A DNA stretch of 64,000 bases, taken from the NCBI RefSeq assembly GCF_024707545.1, contig NZ_CP062229.1, positions 1,488,001-1,552,000 on the forward strand, given 5' to 3'. The notes under the pieces were generated by a model. It did no database searches. It saw nothing but the letters and a program-made list of their open reading frames with translations, and had not been told where the DNA came from. This document shows positions 46,492-54,443 of the stretch, piece after piece (positions within the stretch are counted from its first letter, which is position 1; each line of letters begins with the position of its first letter). The position numbers and the translations under genes were made by a program. Source of the stretch: Mesorhizobium onobrychidis. GTDB lineage: Bacteria; Pseudomonadota; Alphaproteobacteria; Rhizobiales; Rhizobiaceae.

Positions 46492-48074
46492 CGTCCGGCC
46501 ATCCGCTTCGACTGGACATAGAGCAGCCAGGTCAGGGGCAGCGACATCGCTACCATGATGAGGGCGTAGGGTGCGGCGGACGCATAGTCGATCTCGCCGC
46601 TGTGGGCCCAGAACGCCATCGCCAGCGTGCGGGTGCCGTTGGGCGCCAGCATCTGCGTGGCGGTCAATTCGTTCATGATGCCGAGCGCCACCAGCGCCAT
46701 GCCTGCCGCGGCACCCGGCGCCGACAGGCGGATCGTCGTCGACCATAGCGCCTTGAGCGGTGACCGGCCGAGACTGGCGGCGGCGCGTTCGAGCTCGACC
46801 GGCGCCTGCGCGATCGACGCCCGCAGGCTGATCAGGGCGCGCGGCAGGAACATCAGTGCATAGGCAACGAGGATCGTGAACACGGTCTGATAGAGCGGCA
46901 GAGCGATGCGCACAGTGATGGTGACCAGCGCCAGGGCCACGACGACGCCGGGCAGCGAGCCGACGATGTAGTTGCAGCCCTCCAGAAGGCGCTGCAGCGG
47001 TCCCGGCGCGCGGATCGAGATCCAGGCCATCGGCATGGCGGCGACCGTGGCGAGCAGGGCGCCGGCGAGCGCCAGGAACAGGGTCTGGCCGAGCGCCAGG
47101 CCGATCTCGTCGAGGCGCCAGACATCGGCACCGCCGGCCACAAGCCAGCGGCTGATGGTGACGAACGGCACGCCCAGCGCCAGCAGGGTGGTGATGACCG
47201 GCAGCAGCAGGCACGGGATCGTGGCGCGGCCGAGCCTTGTGCGTTGCTGCTGCCGCGCGGCGCCCGAGCCGACGCGGGCATAGCGCTCCTCGCCGCGCAC
47301 CAGCACTTCGATCCCGAGCAGCACGAAACAGCATGTCACCAGCACCGCAGCCAGCATGTTGGCGGCGGGGCCATTGAAGGTCGACTGGAACTGGTCGACG
47401 ATCGCCGTGGTGAAGGTATCGAAGCGGATGAACACGTAGAGGCCGTATTCGGCCAGGAGATGCAGGCCGATCAGCAGCGAGCCGCCGCAGATGGCGAGCC
47501 TGAGCTGCGGCAGCACCACCCGCCGGAACACGCGCCACGGCCCAAGGCCGACGGCTGCTGCGGCGTCTTCGAGGGCAGGATCGAGCCGGCGCAAAGCTGC
47601 CGCCACCGGCAGATAGAGGAACGGGAAATAGGCGACGACGGAAACCAGAACGCCGGCCCACAGGCCGTGCAGTCCCGGCACCAGGGTGATCCAGGCATAG
47701 CTGTGGACGAAGGCAGGAATGGCGAGCGGCGCCACCGACAGCCAGGCCCACAGCCGGGCACCGGGAAGACTGCTGCGTTCGGTCAGCCAGGCCAGCGCCA
47801 CCGAGAGCACGATGCAGATCGGTACGGCCAGCATCACCAAAAGCAGGGTGTTGGCCAGCAGCTCGCCGACGCGCGGCCGGAACACCAGTGCCGATACGGT
47901 TTCCCAGCCGGTCTGCACGGCAATCCAGATGATGAAGGCGAGCGGCAGCAGGGAGAAAAGTGAGACCAGGATGGCGGCGAGCGAAATCCAGGATATCGGC
48001 CGCCGGCGCGTCCATTGCCCAGCCGCCACGCCGGTCGGCAAGCCTGAACGTGCAAGATCGGCCGCAGACTGCAT
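46488..48074 (-). CDS. fbpB: Iron(III) ABC transporter permease (duplicated)
   Basis: 528-aa permease with two fused BPD permease units and about twelve helices, as in FbpB/SfuB. EAA-like loops appear twice ([20 protein letters not shown] and [20 protein letters not shown]). Start at ATG 48074 is a choice; GTG 48146 would add 24 residues. It overlaps the ATPase gene by four bases and is preceded by a strong hairpin that separates it from the binding-protein gene. Confidence 0.9.
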   Translation of the reverse strand: MQSAADLARSGLPTGVAAGQWTRRRPISWISLAAILVSLFSLLPLAFIIWIAVQTGWETVSALVFRPRVGELLANTLLLVMLAVPICIVLSVALAWLTERSSLPGARLWAWLSVAPLAIPAFVHSYAWITLVPGLHGLWAGVLVSVVAYFPFLYLPVAAALRRLDPALEDAAAAVGLGPWRVFRRVVLPQLRLAICGGSLLIGLHLLAEYGLYVFIRFDTFTTAIVDQFQSTFNGPAANMLAAVLVTCCFVLLGIEVLVRGEERYARVGSGAARQQQRTRLGRATIPCLLLPVITTLLALGVPFVTISRWLVAGGADVWRLDEIGLALGQTLFLALAGALLATVAAMPMAWISIRAPGPLQRLLEGCNYIVGSLPGVVVALALVTITVRIALPLYQTVFTILVAYALMFLPRALISLRASIAQAPVELERAAASLGRSPLKALWSTTIRLSAPGAAAGMALVALGIMNELTATQMLAPNGTRTLAMAFWAHSGEIDYASAAPYALIMVAMSLPLTWLLYVQSKRMAGR

Positions 48075-48185
48075 CAGCTCAGACGCCGCGCCGCTGCCGC
48101 CCGGTGGCGGAAACGGTCGAAGGGCCGCAAACGTGGCCAAATACACAGCTTGTCGTCATCGACGAATGCCATCTCGAAAAACAGA

Positions 48186-48220
48186 GCGCTCCTGCGGAAA
48201 GCGAATTCCCGCAGGAGCGC
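48186..48220 (-). other. Hairpin between iron-binding-protein and permease genes
   Basis: 12-bp perfect stem: GCGCTCCTGCGG (48186-48197) pairs with CCGCAGGAGCGC (48209-48220) around an 11-nt loop, starting 30 bp after the stop codon of the binding-protein gene. No long T run follows on the minus strand, so a stabilising or partial-terminator role is more likely than full termination. Confidence 0.75.
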
Positions 48221-48250
48221 AGTCGGTTGCCCTTTTAGGACGAACGCTAA

Positions 48251-49258
48251 CTAAAGCAAGCCGGCTGCCGTCATCAGATCGGTCACCTTCTTGGAGTTCA
48301 GCGTCGTCGCGTCGACCTTCGGCGCCTGCAGATCGGCCAGCGGCACCAGCGCCGGATTGGAATCCGCGCCCTTGCCGACGGCGTATTCGAAGGAATTTCC
48401 GGTTTTCAGCACGTCCTGACCACCCTTGCCGGTCACCCATTTCAGGAATGCCTGGGCCTCCTTCGGGTGCTTGCTGGAGGCCAGCACGCCACCGCCGGAA
48501 ACCGAGACGAACGCGCCCGGATCCTGGTTCTTGAAATAGTGGAGCCCGACGTTCTTGCTGTTCTCGCCGGTCTTGGCCTGGTCGCCGTAGTAGTAATAGT
48601 GATAGATCACGCCGCCTTCGATCTCGCCGGCATTGACCGCCTTCATCACCGTGCTGTTGCCTTTGTAGGCGGTGAAATTCTCCTTCATCGCCTTCAGCCA
48701 GTCGGCGGTTGCGGCCTCACCCTTGAGCTGCAAAAGGGCGCTGACGATCGCCTGGAAATCGGCGCCGGAGGGCGAAGCGGCCCAGCGTCCCTTCCAGCTC
48801 TGATCGGCGAGATCAAGCAGCGACTTGGGCAACTGCTCGGTGGTCAGCTTGGTCTTGTTGTAGGCAAAGACGGTGCTGCGCGCGGCGATGCCCACCCACT
48901 TGCCGCTGGCCGGCTGGTACTCCTGCGGGACCTGCGCTTGCGTATCGGCGTCGACCGGCGCGAACAGGCCGGCGCATTCGACCAGCACCATGGCGGGTGA
49001 ATTTTCCGTCAGGAACACGTCGGCCGGCGAGGCGGCGCCTTCGGCGACGATCTGGTTGGAGAAATCGCTGTCGCCGCCGTGGCGAACGGTGACCTTGATG
49101 CCGGTTTCCTTGGTGAAACCTTCCACCCAGGCATTGGTCAGGCTCTCGTGCTGGGCATTGTAAACGACGATGCCGCCGTCCTGGGCCATCGCCGGGCCGG
49201 CGACCAGGCTGATTGCAAGTGCCGTGGCACCGGCAAGGGCGGAAAGAGCATATTTCAT
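48251..49258 (-). CDS. fbpA: Iron(III) ABC transporter substrate-binding protein
   Basis: 335-aa periplasmic protein with signal peptide ending AGPAMAQDG. The family features IVVYNAQHESLTNAW, RHGGDSDFSNQI and the tyrosine-rich iron ligand segment IYHYYYYGDQAKTG are present; adjacent tyrosines coordinate Fe3+ in FbpA/FutA proteins. First gene of a binding-protein/permease/ATPase operon. A TGA-N9-TCA site 62 bp upstream of the start suggests RirA-type iron regulation. Confidence 0.92.
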   Translation of the reverse strand: MKYALSALAGATALAISLVAGPAMAQDGGIVVYNAQHESLTNAWVEGFTKETGIKVTVRHGGDSDFSNQIVAEGAASPADVFLTENSPAMVLVECAGLFAPVDADTQAQVPQEYQPASGKWVGIAARSTVFAYNKTKLTTEQLPKSLLDLADQSWKGRWAASPSGADFQAIVSALLQLKGEAATADWLKAMKENFTAYKGNSTVMKAVNAGEIEGGVIYHYYYYGDQAKTGENSKNVGLHYFKNQDPGAFVSVSGGGVLASSKHPKEAQAFLKWVTGKGGQDVLKTGNSFEYAVGKGADSNPALVPLADLQAPKVDATTLNSKKVTDLMTAAGLL

Positions 49259-49319
49259 GGAACGTCATCCCTCTCGATCTCGATGGTCTTGATTTAGCAA
49301 GGCTGCACCTATCAATTCA

Positions 49320-49334
49320 TGACCGGTGTAGTCA
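49320..49334. promoter_or_regulatory. Putative iron-responsive operator (RirA box)
   Basis: TGA-CCGGTGTAG-TCA, an exact fit to the TGA-N9-TCA core of iron-responsive operators recognised by RirA in rhizobia. It lies 62 bp upstream of the fbpA ATG, on the side expected for the promoter. Short motif, so chance matches are possible, but the downstream iron operon supports it. Confidence 0.6.
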
Positions 49335-49420
49335 ACATTGATGAGCTGCGTAATCGGGCGCCGGAGGTGAAACCTTCGTGATGTTCCCATATTTTGGCTT
49401 GGACATTATTTCGCCAGCAC

Positions 49421-49446
49421 GTAACAAATCAGCGCCGAAGCGCGAA
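49421..49446 (+). promoter_or_regulatory. Putative sigma-F autoregulated promoter
   Basis: GTAACA (49421-49426), 16-nt spacer, CGAA (49443-49446). This matches the GTAACC-N16-CGAA promoter described for Caulobacter sigma-F, whose anti-sigma is NrsF. It lies 20 bp upstream of the sigma factor start, and I found no other match when scanning the window by eye. Confidence 0.7.
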
Positions 49447-49465
49447 TATCGGGGAGTGAACTCTT

Positions 49466-50020
49466 GTGACCGGCAAGGACGAGGCCGAGCTTTCCCGGCT
49501 GATGCGGGCCGCGATCGCTGGAGATGAAAAGGCTTACGCCGACTTTCTTCACCGGACGGCTGCTCTCGTTCGCGGCTTTATCAGGCGCAAGATCGTTCAG
49601 GGCGGGGTCGATCCCGAGGATGTCGTGCAGGATACCTTGCTGGCCATTCATGTAAAACGACATACCTGGCGGCAGGATTTACCTGTGCTGCCCTGGGTCT
49701 ACACCATAGCGCGTTTCAAGCTGATCGACGCCTTTCGGCGGCGCGGGCGGCGCATCGAGATCGAGATCGACGAGATCGCCGAGACCTTTGCCGAACCGGA
49801 GGCCGAGACGGTCAGCGAGCGCGACATCAATCGGGCCCTGGACGGCCTGCCGCCAGCGCAGCGTTCCGTGGTTTCGTCGGTGTCGGTCGAAGGCCGTTCC
49901 ATTGGCGAGACGGCGGTGAAGTTCGGCATCAGCGAGACGGCGGTGCGCGTGTCGCTGCATCGTGGACTCGCAGCTATTGCCAAACGGTTCGGGGCCAAAC
50001 AATTCGGGCGGGCCAAATAA
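49466..50020 (+). CDS. ECF RNA polymerase sigma factor (sigma-F type)
   Basis: 184-aa ECF sigma factor. Region 2 is at residues about 22-90 (VDPEDVVQDTLLAIH and VLPWVYTIARFKLIDAFRRR); region 4 is at about 115-175 (LPPAQRSVVSSVSVEGRSI and ETAVRVSLHRGLAAI). Start is GTG at 49466. The stop lies within an 18-bp tandem repeat, and the NrsF-like anti-sigma gene follows after 33 bp. In related bacteria this pair responds to heavy metal or oxidative stress. Confidence 0.92.
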   Translation: MTGKDEAELSRLMRAAIAGDEKAYADFLHRTAALVRGFIRRKIVQGGVDPEDVVQDTLLAIHVKRHTWRQDLPVLPWVYTIARFKLIDAFRRRGRRIEIEIDEIAETFAEPEAETVSERDINRALDGLPPAQRSVVSSVSVEGRSIGETAVKFGISETAVRVSLHRGLAAIAKRFGAKQFGRAK

Positions 50021-50047
50021 TTCGGGCGGGCCAAATATTCGGGCGGG
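50001..50047 (+). repeat. 18-bp tandem repeat at the sigma factor/anti-sigma junction
   Basis: Two perfect copies of AATTCGGGCGGGCCAAAT (50001-50018 and 50019-50036) and a partial third ATTCGGGCGGG (50037-50047). The first copy encodes FGRAK in frame, and the TAA stop spans the copy junction. The partial copy supplies the purine-rich stretch before the nrsF ATG. Confidence 0.9.
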
Positions 50048-50053
50048 AATGAC

Positions 50054-50692
50054 ATGAGGACCGACGATCTCATCAAGGCGCTCGACGCCGATGCCCGCAG
50101 CACGGCGATGCCGCTTGGCTCGGCCTGGTGGGCCGGCGCCGGTGCGGCTACGGCGATTGCGGCGGTGGTTTTCTGGCTGGCGATCGGCCCACGCACCGAC
50201 ATCGCCACCGCCATGCATACGATGCGCTTCCTCGCCAAGTTCGTCTTCACGATGGCGCTGGCCGTCAGCGCCTTCGCCTTGATCCGCGCCCTGTCGACCC
50301 CCGGTGCCTCGACGGGCAGGGCGGCGGCCTGGATGATTGCCGCACCGCTGCTGGTGATCGTTGCGGTGGTTCTGGAGCTCCTTTCCGTGCCTGCAGCCGA
50401 CTGGGGCAGGCGGCTGATCGGCAGCAACATGGTTATCTGCCTGACCTTCATTCCACTGATCGGCGTCGGTCCGCTTGCCGTGTTCCTGGCGGTGCTGCGC
50501 TATGGCGCGCCGACGCGGCCGGTGCTTGCCGGAACGGTGGCGGGCCTGCTCGCCGGTGGACTGGCGGCAACTTTCTATGCCGCACACTGCTTCGACGACT
50601 CGCCGCTTTTCGTCGCCGCCTGGTACACGATCGCGATTGCCATCCTCGCCGCGCTCGGCGCGCTCGGCGGGCGGCTTTTCGTGCGCTGGTAA
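50054..50692 (+). CDS. nrsF: NrsF-family anti-sigma factor (DUF1109)
   Basis: 212-aa inner-membrane protein with six hydrophobic segments and no long soluble domain, family DUF1109/NrsF. A short N-terminal cytosolic segment (RTDDLIKALDADARSTAM) is the probable sigma contact. It retains paired cysteine-bearing segments late in the protein only in AHCFDDSPLF. It is predicted to sequester the preceding ECF sigma factor. Confidence 0.9.
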   Translation: MRTDDLIKALDADARSTAMPLGSAWWAGAGAATAIAAVVFWLAIGPRTDIATAMHTMRFLAKFVFTMALAVSAFALIRALSTPGASTGRAAAWMIAAPLLVIVAVVLELLSVPAADWGRRLIGSNMVICLTFIPLIGVGPLAVFLAVLRYGAPTRPVLAGTVAGLLAGGLAATFYAAHCFDDSPLFVAAWYTIAIAILAALGALGGRLFVRW

Positions 50693-50809
50693 CGACGGCC
50701 CGCGATCTGAGACCATGATGCTCTAAGGTCAAAACTCATTCATTCTGCACGACCTAGTTCGACCCGAAGGCGACCTTCGCGACGTCGGGCCGGAAGGTCT
50801 GCACAGGGA

Positions 50810-52720
50810 TCAACTCGCCTCCAATCTGAAAACGTTTGTCGCCTCGTGCCGACCGCGCAATACATGCTGGCCGACGGGTTGCGCCGCGCATCCGGGTCCA
50901 GGAGATCGCAGCACGACGTCGCTGACCAGAATGACCGCTTCGTCTTCGTCGGTCATGCACTCTTTGGCGACATCCTCGATGCGTTGCGCCGTGTTCACGA
51001 CATCTCCGACCAGCGTATAGTTGATGCGCCCCGGGGCCCCGATATTTCCCACCATCGCCGGGCCAGCATGGATGCCTATTCGGATTCGCACGGGCGGCAG
51101 GCCAAGCCCGCGTCGACGCCGATTGTCGCCAACTATCGCCGCCGCGATCGCGATCGCTGCACGACAGGCCCGGGCGGAATGATCGAGCTGGATTTCTGGC
51201 GCCCCCCAAAATGCCATCAGCGAGTCGCCAATGTACTTGTCGATAGTGCCACCTTCCGCCTCCACGCAGGCGGCAAGCTGCTGGAAATGGTCATTGAGGA
51301 ACGTCGCCGCATCGGACGCCGATAGCCGTTCGGCAAAGCTCGTGAAGTCGACAATGTCGGTGAACAGCACCGTGACTTCCCGCTCTACAAGTGCTGACGC
51401 CTGTTCGCCCTGCGCCATCAGCTGCTTGACTAGGCGTCGCGGCACATAGGTCTCGAACCAGTGCAAGGTCGCGATGAGCGCGTTGTAGGCTCGGATCGCC
51501 TCGTCCAGTTCGCGAAGATGACTGCCAGCGAGCGGGCGGGCAGAAGTGAGATCGAGCGTACGAATTGCAGACGTTGCGCGTGCCAGACGCAATATCGGCT
51601 TTCCAATCGCATAGCCGACCAGCCAGGCGCCAGCGACCGCCACAAGGACCGCCCCGAGCCCTAGCCAGGCCGCGTGTTCAAGTCTGCGGACTTCGCTGCC
51701 AATCTCGTCGAGCGGCAGGTAGCGGCCTACCACCCAAGGCTGGTCGCTGTATCCTGTGATGTCGCGGTAAATGAAGACATAGGGCGCGCGATCAACGGTC
51801 ACGACGTGGCTTTTCGAAGAACCTACGAAGGCGGCTGCGCCCAAATCGGGATTTGGACTCCAGATCGAGGCCAACACCGGATCCCCGATCTCGGTCACTT
51901 CCGGAAGGAGTTTATCGCGCTTGAACAGCTGAGGATTGTGCGCAAGTGCTGCATGAGCGAGGACGTGGTTGCGGCCGAGAAGAATGAACGCGCCGACGTC
52001 TGATCCGGCGGGCGATTCGGCGAGAAAACGTGACAGCTCCGAAACCGTAACCGCGGTTAATAAAATCCCGAGAAAGGAACCCTCATGCCACAGAGGGGTA
52101 CGAACGTTGACGAGAGGCTGGTTCAACCGTTCACTCCACAGAAGCTCTTCCCAGACAGGGTGACCTGCGCGTCGCGCCATCTCGAACGCTTCGTCCAGGC
52201 CGGGCACGGTTTGCATGTCGATCTTTCGCAAAACTACATCGTCGCCATGGCGTTCGGCGCGCAATTGCTTCAAATCGGTGCGAATGACGGCTAGCGCGGC
52301 GACCTGTGGAATACCTGCGAGTGCCGCCCGAAGTTGGCCCAATGAGGCAGCTTCATCTTGCGGGTCGAGATCGCCATCGCGGAAAAGCCTGGCCAGGAAT
52401 TCGGACTGGTCGCGGGCTGGATCGAGGTGCAATCGAGTCCGTTCCACAATCGTGTCGATAATTCGCTCACTGCGGTCGCGGACGAGAGCGATAGTGTTCT
52501 GGCGGCCGCTTTCCAATGCGAGGATGAGCGCGGCTGCGGTCACTGCGATGATGACACCAAACGTGAAAGCCAGCGCAGCGCGTATCGAGACGCGGCGCGG
52601 ATGCAACGACGATGCTTCCTCACCGCTATTCGATCGAGCCTTTGCGACGCCTGCCGATCTCGTCCCGGGAAACAACTTCCCGGCCAGAACCATTCGCAAT
52701 TTCGGACCGACAATGGACAT
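50810..52720 (-). CDS. Membrane class III adenylate/guanylate cyclase
   Basis: About 636-aa sensor cyclase. TM1 near residue 45-68 (ALAFTFGVIIAVTAAALILA), a large periplasmic Cache-like sensor domain, TM2 (AAWLGLGAVLVAVAGAWLVG), a HAMP-like linker, then a class III cyclase domain: VTVLFTDIVDFTSFAERL with metal-binding Asp and KYIGDSLMAFWGAP. ATP versus GTP preference cannot be decided with confidence. The start at ATG 52720 is one of several options. Faces a second cyclase cassette across a recombinase remnant. Confidence 0.88.
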   Translation of the reverse strand: MSIVGPKLRMVLAGKLFPGTRSAGVAKARSNSGEEASSLHPRRVSIRAALAFTFGVIIAVTAAALILALESGRQNTIALVRDRSERIIDTIVERTRLHLDPARDQSEFLARLFRDGDLDPQDEAASLGQLRAALAGIPQVAALAVIRTDLKQLRAERHGDDVVLRKIDMQTVPGLDEAFEMARRAGHPVWEELLWSERLNQPLVNVRTPLWHEGSFLGILLTAVTVSELSRFLAESPAGSDVGAFILLGRNHVLAHAALAHNPQLFKRDKLLPEVTEIGDPVLASIWSPNPDLGAAAFVGSSKSHVVTVDRAPYVFIYRDITGYSDQPWVVGRYLPLDEIGSEVRRLEHAAWLGLGAVLVAVAGAWLVGYAIGKPILRLARATSAIRTLDLTSARPLAGSHLRELDEAIRAYNALIATLHWFETYVPRRLVKQLMAQGEQASALVEREVTVLFTDIVDFTSFAERLSASDAATFLNDHFQQLAACVEAEGGTIDKYIGDSLMAFWGAPEIQLDHSARACRAAIAIAAAIVGDNRRRRGLGLPPVRIRIGIHAGPAMVGNIGAPGRINYTLVGDVVNTAQRIEDVAKECMTDEDEAVILVSDVVLRSPGPGCAAQPVGQHVLRGRHEATNVFRLEAS

Positions 52721-52835
52721 CTGACGATCAGCGAGCCGCGAGCAAGAGAAAGGGCGGGCTGTAGTCCGGGACACAACCTCCCGTTAGGTCGCTCGCTTGA
52801 TGGGTTGAAGCGCTCAGCTTCAATTCTCAGTAGTG

Positions 52836-53354
52836 TCAGTAGTGGAGGTGCAGCATGATCGGCGCCTGCTCTTCCTTCGGGACGACCACGAACAAATTGT
52901 CATATGCACTTCGTTCGATCTTTACTTCCTCAGGATATCCGAGCGCCTTGAGAATCTCTGGAATGGTACTCCAATGCCCAACGACAAGCACTCTGTCTCT
53001 GCCGTTCTCTGAGCGAAGTAGACGGACCAAGCCGTCGCTGTCCTCATACGAATGAACACGAATTTCGAGTCCACGGGTTTTCGCGAGTGGCTCTGCCGTC
53101 TCAACGGTACGCGTGGCTTGCGTGGCATAGATAGCGGTAACGCCGGCGTCTTTTAGTCGCTCAGCCAGCATCTTTGCCCTTTGTCGTCCGGACTCCGACA
53201 GCGGGGTTTCGTCGAGAATCTCATCCAGGTTCAGTGTCGATGGCGGATCACTGTGCCGAACGACATAAATCACCTCCTGCGCACTGACTGGATGGGGCAA
53301 TACGAGGAAGCCGGCAGCTAACCCGACCAGAAATCGGATGGCCCTAGCTCCCAT
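52836..53354 (-). CDS. Secreted histidine phosphatase-family protein
   Basis: 172 aa with a signal peptide (FLVGLAAGFLVLPHPVSAQ). The phosphoglycerate-mutase-like RHG motif is present as VVRHSDPPSTLN (His conserved, Gly replaced by Ser), and the second catalytic His is in LVVGHWSTIPE. The TLNLDEILDETPLSESG segment is the usual one of small histidine phosphatases. Likely periplasmic phosphatase of unknown substrate. Confidence 0.82.
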   Translation of the reverse strand: MGARAIRFLVGLAAGFLVLPHPVSAQEVIYVVRHSDPPSTLNLDEILDETPLSESGRQRAKMLAERLKDAGVTAIYATQATRTVETAEPLAKTRGLEIRVHSYEDSDGLVRLLRSENGRDRVLVVGHWSTIPEILKALGYPEEVKIERSAYDNLFVVVPKEEQAPIMLHLHY

Positions 53355-53442
53355 GACCGTTGCTCCCTGCGTCCGGCTCTCCCAGACGACCCCCAATGGT
53401 AACATGCAAGGCACGTTGCAGATAGCCATTGGTTCCGCACGA

Positions 53443-53610
53443 GGAGGCGACCGGAGTGTTCGGCGATGTCGCGCTCTCCGGTGCTGTCCGCGATCGCGCG
53501 GTGATCGTTCAGAGGAAAACGGGGCGCCCGGTGCAGTTCGAGATCACGGAGCAGACCCGCGCCGCCGTCAACGCTTGGATAGCGGCCTTAGCGAAAGGGA
53601 CTTGCGCATG
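53443..53610 (+). pseudogene. Tyrosine recombinase fragment
   Basis: A stretch encoding EATGVFGDVALSGAVRDRA and then VIVQRKTGRPVQFEITEQTR followed by AAVNAWIAAL matches the middle of a widespread family of phage-type tyrosine recombinases. The catalytic C-terminal domain (R-H-R-Y) does not follow; the frame runs into unrelated sequence. This is a mobile-element scar immediately upstream of the signalling cassette. Confidence 0.7.
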
Positions 53611-53675
53611 GGCGTTTGTCGCTACGCTATCGGCCTGCGTCGTGCTATACTTTTTCTTTGGCTTCTTTCGACGGG

Positions 53676-54443
53676 ATGGAGATGTTCGCCCTGTCAACCT
53701 TGACGCGGAGAAGCATTGGCGTTGCTCTTGTCGGTTGCGCGTTCCTCGCGCCGGCTGCCATGGGAGCGGGAGATACTGAAGATGTCGCGATGGGAATCCG
53801 CCTTGCGGAATTGCTTCGCGCTGGGCGAAGCGTTGTCTCCAACTATCAGACACTAATCAACGATCCCGCACTTGGCGACAAGCACCTCGACAGCGAGCGG
53901 TTTGCGAGCGAGGCCATCGCCGTTTACTCAAAAAACACCGGCCAGGACCCGTTTTCCGGCGAATTGACCAATCGCGACCGGCGTCTGCTTGAGGCCCAGA
54001 TTGGGGCTATGCGGGAGGTGGTGGACGAGCAGCAAGATGACATCAACCGCGCTGGGATCGGGTTCAAGGGCTTCGTGCCGGCCGTTTTCGCGCGTCTGTT
54101 GAATGAGAAATTCGCCGCCAAGGTTGGCAACGAAGCTCTGGTGCGCGTGACTGCGCCCGAGCAACTCGTGCGCAACCGCAAATCTCTTCCGGACGCTTGG
54201 GAAGCCAGCATCATCGTAAGCGTCTTTTCAGATCCGAAGAGAGCAAAAGGCGAAGCCTACACGGATGTGTCCGAGGTGGAGGGACGCCCGGCATTTCGAA
54301 TGCTCCTGCCCGAATACTATACGGAGTCGTGCCTTTCCTGCCACGGCGAGCCGAAGGGCGAGATCGACATAACTGGATATCCCAAGGAGGGCGGAAAGGC
54401 CGGCGATCTGGGGGGCGCAATCAGCATCGTCTTGTTCAAATGA
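53676..54443 (+). CDS. DUF3365 periplasmic c-type haem protein
   Basis: 255-aa exported protein (signal peptide [19 protein letters not shown]) of the DUF3365/Tll0287-like family. Near the C-terminus [11 protein letters not shown] is a CxxCH covalent haem-binding motif; a family-typical [15 protein letters not shown] precedes it. The stop overlaps the start of the histidine kinase gene (ATGA), so the two are translationally coupled. I infer that it is the periplasmic redox, oxygen or nitric oxide input module of the kinase. Start ATG 53676 gives an uninterrupted signal peptide. Confidence 0.85.
   Translation: MEMFALSTLTRRSIGVALVGCAFLAPAAMGAGDTEDVAMGIRLAELLRAGRSVVSNYQTLINDPALGDKHLDSERFASEAIAVYSKNTGQDPFSGELTNRDRRLLEAQIGAMREVVDEQQDDINRAGIGFKGFVPAVFARLLNEKFAAKVGNEALVRVTAPEQLVRNRKSLPDAWEASIIVSVFSDPKRAKGEAYTDVSEVEGRPAFRMLLPEYYTESCLSCHGEPKGEIDITGYPKEGGKAGDLGGAISIVLFK

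Noticed and set aside
45409..48015. An 868-codon open frame on the minus strand across the iron ATPase and permease genes
   Set aside because: Only the last 360 codons are the real ATPase; the rest is an out-of-frame shadow of the permease. The ATPase starts at ATG 46491, overlapping the permease stop.
50754..50809. Possible extension of the membrane cyclase C-terminus in another frame (ending FRPDVAKVAFGSN)
   Set aside because: The alternate frame looks protein-like for about 30 residues, but there is no clear homology and the cyclase already ends at a normal position after FRLEAS.
53429..53779. A complete 116-aa gene
   Set aside because: Only the first half resembles a recombinase; the second half is an out-of-frame overlap with the DUF3365 gene. 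Treated as a pseudogene fragment.
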